From positions 5,270,001 through 5,334,000 of the forward strand of contig NZ_AP022574.1 in assembly GCF_010729305.1 (NCBI RefSeq): a DNA stretch of 64,000 nucleotides, given 5' to 3'. The position numbers were made by a program, and so were the translations under genes. This stretch comes from Mycolicibacterium psychrotolerans. Its GTDB lineage: Bacteria > Actinomycetota > Actinomycetes > Mycobacteriales > Mycobacteriaceae. Numbering within the stretch: position 1 is the stretch's first letter; every line of letters starts with the position of its first letter. Positions 60,321 through 64,000 of this stretch are shown here, one piece after another. The notes below the pieces were generated by a model. It was given only the letters and a program-made list of their open reading frames with translations, did no database searches and was not told the DNA's origin.

Positions 60321-61268
60321 TCACACGCTCCCGTGGCGCATCCGGGCCGCCCACGACTTACCCAGCCCGGCGGCCGCGACCACCGCGCGGCGCGGTTTGC
60401 CGACGGTGGCCCGCCTGCCGAAGATCTCGAAATCGACGGCCTCGATGCGGTCGAGGATCTCCGAGTACAGCGTCGAGGCGGCCGCCACGCACGGCCGTGA
60501 CGCCGGCGCCAGCATCCCGATACCGGGCTTGGCCTGCTCGTAGACCTCGCGGGTGCGCGCGTGCTGTTCGGCCAGCGCTTCGCGCACCCGGTGATCGGTG
60601 CGGCGGTTGGCCTGGCACCAGCGCAGCAGGTCCCGGTCGACGCCGTGCGCTGCGAGCTCATCTGCGGGCAGATACACGCGGCCGCGGTGCAGGTCCTCGT
60701 CGACGTCGCGGAGGAAGTTGGTGAGCTGGAACGCCTTGCCCAGCGCCGCGGCGTACGGGGCCGCCTGCTCCCGGGGGACGACGGTGCCCAGCACCGGCAC
60801 CATCTGCAGCCCGATGACCTCGGCCGACCCGTACATGTACCGCTCCAGCGCGGCCCGGTCCGGATAGTCGGTCACCGTCAGATCCATCCGCATCGCCGCC
60901 AGGAAGTCGTCGAACAGATCCCAGCCGATGCCGTACTTGCGGGCGGTGTGCACCACGGCGGTCAGCACCGGGTCGTCCCCGCAGGGCTGCTTCTCGACCA
61001 GCGCGTTGAACAGCCGCGTGGACAGCTGCTGCAGCTGGTCCGCGCGCTGGTCGACGGTGCGCGGGTCGTCGAGGTCGTCGAGGATGTCGTCGGCGAAGCG
61101 CGCGAAGCCGTACAGCGCGTGGACGGCGGGCCGCTGTCGCGGCGCCAGCAGCCGGGTGGCCAGGAAGAACGTCTTGCCGTAGCGGGCGTTCAGCGTCCGG
61201 CACTGCCGGTAGGCCTCCCGCAGTGACGGGTCCCGGACACCGGCTGCGTCGAGCTCGGTATGGATCAT
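60321..61268 (-). CDS. crtB: Phytoene synthase
   Basis: 315 aa from ATG 61268, overlapping the crtI TGA as ATGA. Asp-rich motifs of trans-isoprenyl head-to-head synthases: RFADDILDDLDDPRT near 75 and NFLRDVDEDLHRGRVYLP near 185, with YMYGSAEVIGLQMVPVLG between. Condenses two GGPP to phytoene. Central member of the crt operon. Confidence 0.94.
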   Translation of the reverse strand: MIHTELDAAGVRDPSLREAYRQCRTLNARYGKTFFLATRLLAPRQRPAVHALYGFARFADDILDDLDDPRTVDQRADQLQQLSTRLFNALVEKQPCGDDPVLTAVVHTARKYGIGWDLFDDFLAAMRMDLTVTDYPDRAALERYMYGSAEVIGLQMVPVLGTVVPREQAAPYAAALGKAFQLTNFLRDVDEDLHRGRVYLPADELAAHGVDRDLLRWCQANRRTDHRVREALAEQHARTREVYEQAKPGIGMLAPASRPCVAAASTLYSEILDRIEAVDFEIFGRRATVGKPRRAVVAAAGLGKSWAARMRHGSV

Positions 61269-62773
61269 GAGCGATTGACCTCCGAGGTGGGCTGGCTGGC
61301 GTGCACCCCGGTGATGCGGTCGGCGGCGAGCCGCCCGGACATGATCGCGGTCGGCACGCCGACACCGGGGACGGTCGAGGAGCCCGCGAGCACGACGTTG
61401 TCGACCCCGCGGACGGTGTTGGCCGGCCGGAACGGGCCGGTCTGAGAGAACGTGTGCGCCAACGCGAACGGGCTGCCCGCCGCCATGCCCTGGCGGGCCC
61501 AGTCGGCGGGGGTCACGACATGCAGCACCTCCGCGTCCTCGGCGACACCCGGCGCGCGCTTGCGGACGGTGTCGATCATCTCGTCGACGTAGCCCCGTGT
61601 CGCGGTGTCCCAGTCGATGACACCGACGTCGGTGTTGGGCGCGGGGGCGAGCACGAAGAGCAGGTCCCGCCCGGCGGGGGCCAGCGACGGGTCGCTTGCG
61701 GTCGGGCGGGTCACCAGCAGCGACGGGTCACGCATCGTGGTGCCGTCGTCGATGATGTCGCGGAACGTCTGATGCCAGGCGTCGCCGAACAGGATCGTGT
61801 GGTGCCCGGCCGCCTCACCCACCGCCGCGCAGCCGACGTGCGCGACGACTGCCGACGGGGCCGCCCGCAGCCGCACCGGTCGGCGCGGCGTGCGGCGCAC
61901 CAGGCGGTAGGTGTCGGGCAGCTCGGTGGTCAGCACGACCGCGTCGGCGGGCACCCGCCCGCCGTCGGCGGTGCGCACCGCCGTCACCCGGGAACCGCTG
62001 AACTCCAACTCGGAAACTGTTGCGTTGTAGACGAATTCGACACCGGCATCCGCGGCCGAAGCCGCCATTGCGTCGGGCAGCGCCCGCACGCCGCCCTGGG
62101 GGAAGTACACGCCGGCGACGGTGTCCATGTAGGCGATCACCGCGTACGCGGCCAGCGCGCTCTGCGGCGGGACGCCCGCGTAGAGGGCCTGGAACGTGAA
62201 CACGCGCAGCAGTCGCTCATCGGTGATGTACTTGCCCACCATGCGTTCCCAGCCGCGGAACCCGCCGAGCGCGGCGAGCCGCGCCAGTTGCGGGGTCACC
62301 AGCGCCAGCGGCGAGTCGAAGTTCGCGCCGATGAACCCGTCGAACTCGGCCTTGTACAGCTTGGTCAGCCACTCCCGCAGCCGCAGATAGCCGTCGGCCT
62401 GCTCCCGGCCGGCGAAGCGCTCCACCTCGGTGGCCATCGTGGCCGCGTCGGTGTGCACCGAGATCGCGCTGCCGTCGGCGAAGCGGGCCTCGTAGGCGGG
62501 ATTCACCAAATCCATCGGCAGCCGGCCGGCCAACGTGTCGCCGACGGCGGCGAACGCGTCGTCGATGATGTCGGGCATCGTCAGCACCGTGGGCCCGGTG
62601 TCGATCCGGTAGCCGCCGATATCTTCGCGGCCGACCCTCCCGCCCGGGTGGGCACCGCGTTCGACGACCGTGACCTGGCGTCCGCGCCCGGCCAGTTGCA
62701 GCGCCGCCGACAGACCCGACAGGCCGGCACCGACGACGACGACCCGGTCCGTCCGCCCCGTGACGGTGCGCAT
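61265..62773 (-). CDS. crtI: Phytoene desaturase (lycopene-forming)
   Basis: 502 aa from ATG 62773, whose A is the last base of the crtE TGA (TGATG). FAD site VVVVGAGLSGLSAALQLAGR with the following GGRVGR, DTGPTVLTMPDIIDDAF, the central QALYAGVPPQSALAAYAVIA and FPQGGVRALPDAMA regions, and the C-terminal bacterial-type desaturase signature ending NVVLAGSSTVPGVGVPTAIMSGRLAADRI (NxxLxGssTxPGxGxP). Introduces the double bonds that convert phytoene to lycopene. Coupled to crtE and crtB. Confidence 0.93.
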   Translation of the reverse strand: MRTVTGRTDRVVVVGAGLSGLSAALQLAGRGRQVTVVERGAHPGGRVGREDIGGYRIDTGPTVLTMPDIIDDAFAAVGDTLAGRLPMDLVNPAYEARFADGSAISVHTDAATMATEVERFAGREQADGYLRLREWLTKLYKAEFDGFIGANFDSPLALVTPQLARLAALGGFRGWERMVGKYITDERLLRVFTFQALYAGVPPQSALAAYAVIAYMDTVAGVYFPQGGVRALPDAMAASAADAGVEFVYNATVSELEFSGSRVTAVRTADGGRVPADAVVLTTELPDTYRLVRRTPRRPVRLRAAPSAVVAHVGCAAVGEAAGHHTILFGDAWHQTFRDIIDDGTTMRDPSLLVTRPTASDPSLAPAGRDLLFVLAPAPNTDVGVIDWDTATRGYVDEMIDTVRKRAPGVAEDAEVLHVVTPADWARQGMAAGSPFALAHTFSQTGPFRPANTVRGVDNVVLAGSSTVPGVGVPTAIMSGRLAADRITGVHASQPTSEVNRS

Positions 62774-63900
62774 CAGGCGGCCCTCTGGGTGCACGCGACC
62801 GCCATGTCGGCCAGCGCGGCGCGGGCGAAATCAGGGATCGCGACCCCGTCGAGGAAGTTCAGCGCGCGGGTGTGCCGGTCGGCGATGAGCTGTTCGATCC
62901 ACTGCACCGCACCGCTGGCCACGATCAGGTTGCGCCAGTGATCCGCGGCGTCGGAGTCGATGTGCGGACGGTTCATCAGGTCGAAGAGCTGTTCGCGCAG
63001 CGACGCGTCGGCCAGCTCGTAGGCGGCGACGATCACACTGGTGGCCTTGCGCTCCTCCATGTCGGTTCCCGCGGATTTGCCTGTCAGAGAAGGGGTTCCG
63101 AACACGCCGAGGATGTCGTCGCGCAGCTGGAACGCCTCCCCGATCGCGGCCCCGTAGCCCGAGAGCGCGTCGATGACGGCGTCGTCGCACCCGGCCATCG
63201 CCGCTCCGATCTCCAGCGGCCGACGCACGGTGTAGTTACCGGATTTTCGGCGAAGCACGTCGAGAACCTCCTCGAGGGTGGGCAGGGTGTGAGAACTGTT
63301 GACCAGATCGGAGAACTGGCCGATGGCCAGCTCGGTGCGCATGTCGTCGTACCGGGGCCACACGCGGACCAGCGCGTTCTGGCCGACGCCGCTGCGGCGC
63401 AGCATCTGCTCGGCCCACACCAGACACAGGTCGCCGAGCAGGATCGCCGCGGACTCGCCGAACCGGTCGGCAGAGCCGGCCAGCCCGCGGTCGCGGTGCC
63501 ACCGGCCGAACGAGACGTGCGCCGACGGCCGGGCGCGGCGCAGCGGCGAACCGTCCATGACGTCGTCCTGGATCAGCGCGAACGCATGGAGGAGCTCCAG
63601 ACTGGCCGAGGCGCGCAACGCGGCGTCGTTCTCGTCGGCGCCGCACAGCCAGCCGACGTACATGAACGTCGACCGCACGTACTTGCCGCCGTCGAGGAAC
63701 CCCGACAGCAGGTCACCGGCGACGTCGACGTTGGCGGCCGCGAGTCTGCCGAGGCACTCGCCGCGCACGAAGTCCGCCAGATGGTTGCGCACGGCGGTGC
63801 GCAGGTCGTCGCGCCAGGCACCCAGGCTGCTGGCCGTCGGGACTCTCACACCCGACATGACCAGGGGTGTCCCCGCCCACTCGCCGTTCCTCAAGCTCAC
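62773..63900 (-). CDS. crtE: Geranylgeranyl diphosphate synthase
   Basis: 375 aa from GTG 63900, with AGGAGGAG directly upstream. Polyprenyl-synthase motifs: GGKYVRSTFMYVG, the first Asp-rich motif LIQDDVMDGSPLRR, GDLCLVWAEQM, and the second motif GEAFQLRDDILGVFG followed by GKSAGTDMEERKATSVIVAA. Makes GGPP from IPP/DMAPP. First gene of the crt operon, whose promoter must lie within or beyond 63901-64000; no convincing sigma-factor motif was picked there. Confidence 0.92.
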   Translation of the reverse strand: MSLRNGEWAGTPLVMSGVRVPTASSLGAWRDDLRTAVRNHLADFVRGECLGRLAAANVDVAGDLLSGFLDGGKYVRSTFMYVGWLCGADENDAALRASASLELLHAFALIQDDVMDGSPLRRARPSAHVSFGRWHRDRGLAGSADRFGESAAILLGDLCLVWAEQMLRRSGVGQNALVRVWPRYDDMRTELAIGQFSDLVNSSHTLPTLEEVLDVLRRKSGNYTVRRPLEIGAAMAGCDDAVIDALSGYGAAIGEAFQLRDDILGVFGTPSLTGKSAGTDMEERKATSVIVAAYELADASLREQLFDLMNRPHIDSDAADHWRNLIVASGAVQWIEQLIADRHTRALNFLDGVAIPDFARAALADMAVACTQRAA

Positions 63901-64000
63901 ACTCCTCCTGGTGGTGCGTCCGGCTCGACCGCCGCGGCATCATCGATTCGTTGCGACCCCGACCACGGATTGGTCGAACCCGAAAATTTCCCCCCAGCGC

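Noticed and set aside
63901..64000. A SigF-type promoter for crtE
   Set aside because: GGTT and GGGG stretches are present, but none gives the expected -35/-10 pair at normal spacing; the true promoter may lie beyond the window edge.

Overview
The window looks like high-GC actinobacterial DNA from a rapidly growing, pigmented mycobacterium (Mycolicibacterium type). The right half keeps the gene order of the M. tuberculosis Rv3311-Rv3319 region (primosomal-protein homologue, add, deoA, cdd, sdhC-sdhD-sdhA-sdhB). It is followed by an aromatic-carotenoid operon of the kind found in scotochromogenic mycobacteria. GTG starts and 1-4 bp start/stop overlaps are common. No tRNA, rRNA or CRISPR array was seen. 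Family calls come from reading the proteins, not from searches.

Left part (1-24.7 kb), mostly minus strand: a variable region built around four long paralogues (1061-1068 aa) with one architecture: N-terminal zinc ribbon, class III nucleotidyl-cyclase domain, AAA ATPase, helical TPR-like tail. They lie at 1557-4754, 11447-14653, 15726-18911 and 18908-22099. Decayed relatives lie at 1369-1560 and about 9211-9350. Around them are a partial thioesterase, a GH15 trehalase-like enzyme with a quinone-oxidoreductase partner, an LLM flavin oxidoreductase, an exported alpha/beta hydrolase, a PlsC-type acyltransferase and an additional SecA. The order secA - cyclase 4 - cyclase 3 - acyltransferase looks like one operon. 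A roughly 100-bp intergenic repeat occurs three times, and a short start-proximal element is shared by several of the genes.

Centre (24.7-40.1 kb): a 4729-residue exported protein (25952-40141) with an unusually long N-region before its hydrophobic signal segment. It has five YVTN-type beta-propellers, about 18-20 cadherin/VCBS-like modules and two seven-repeat RCC1-like propellers. The extra SecA gene lies 1.3 kb away in the opposite direction, which suggests, but does not show, a dedicated export route for a giant surface protein.

Right part (40.2-64 kb): glgX, a small conserved protein, a FadD15-type acyl-CoA ligase, the Rv3311-add-deoA-cdd-sdhCDAB block, an AI-2E family permease, a divergent hydrolase/CGNR-regulator pair, a coupled PRC-barrel/MgtE_N protein with an atypical NRAMP transporter, idi, and the chain crtE-crtI-crtB-crtU-Rieske. 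Idi supplies the isoprenoid isomers, CrtE makes GGPP, CrtB phytoene and CrtI lycopene. CrtU would aromatise the rings once a lycopene cyclase, not in this window, has closed them.
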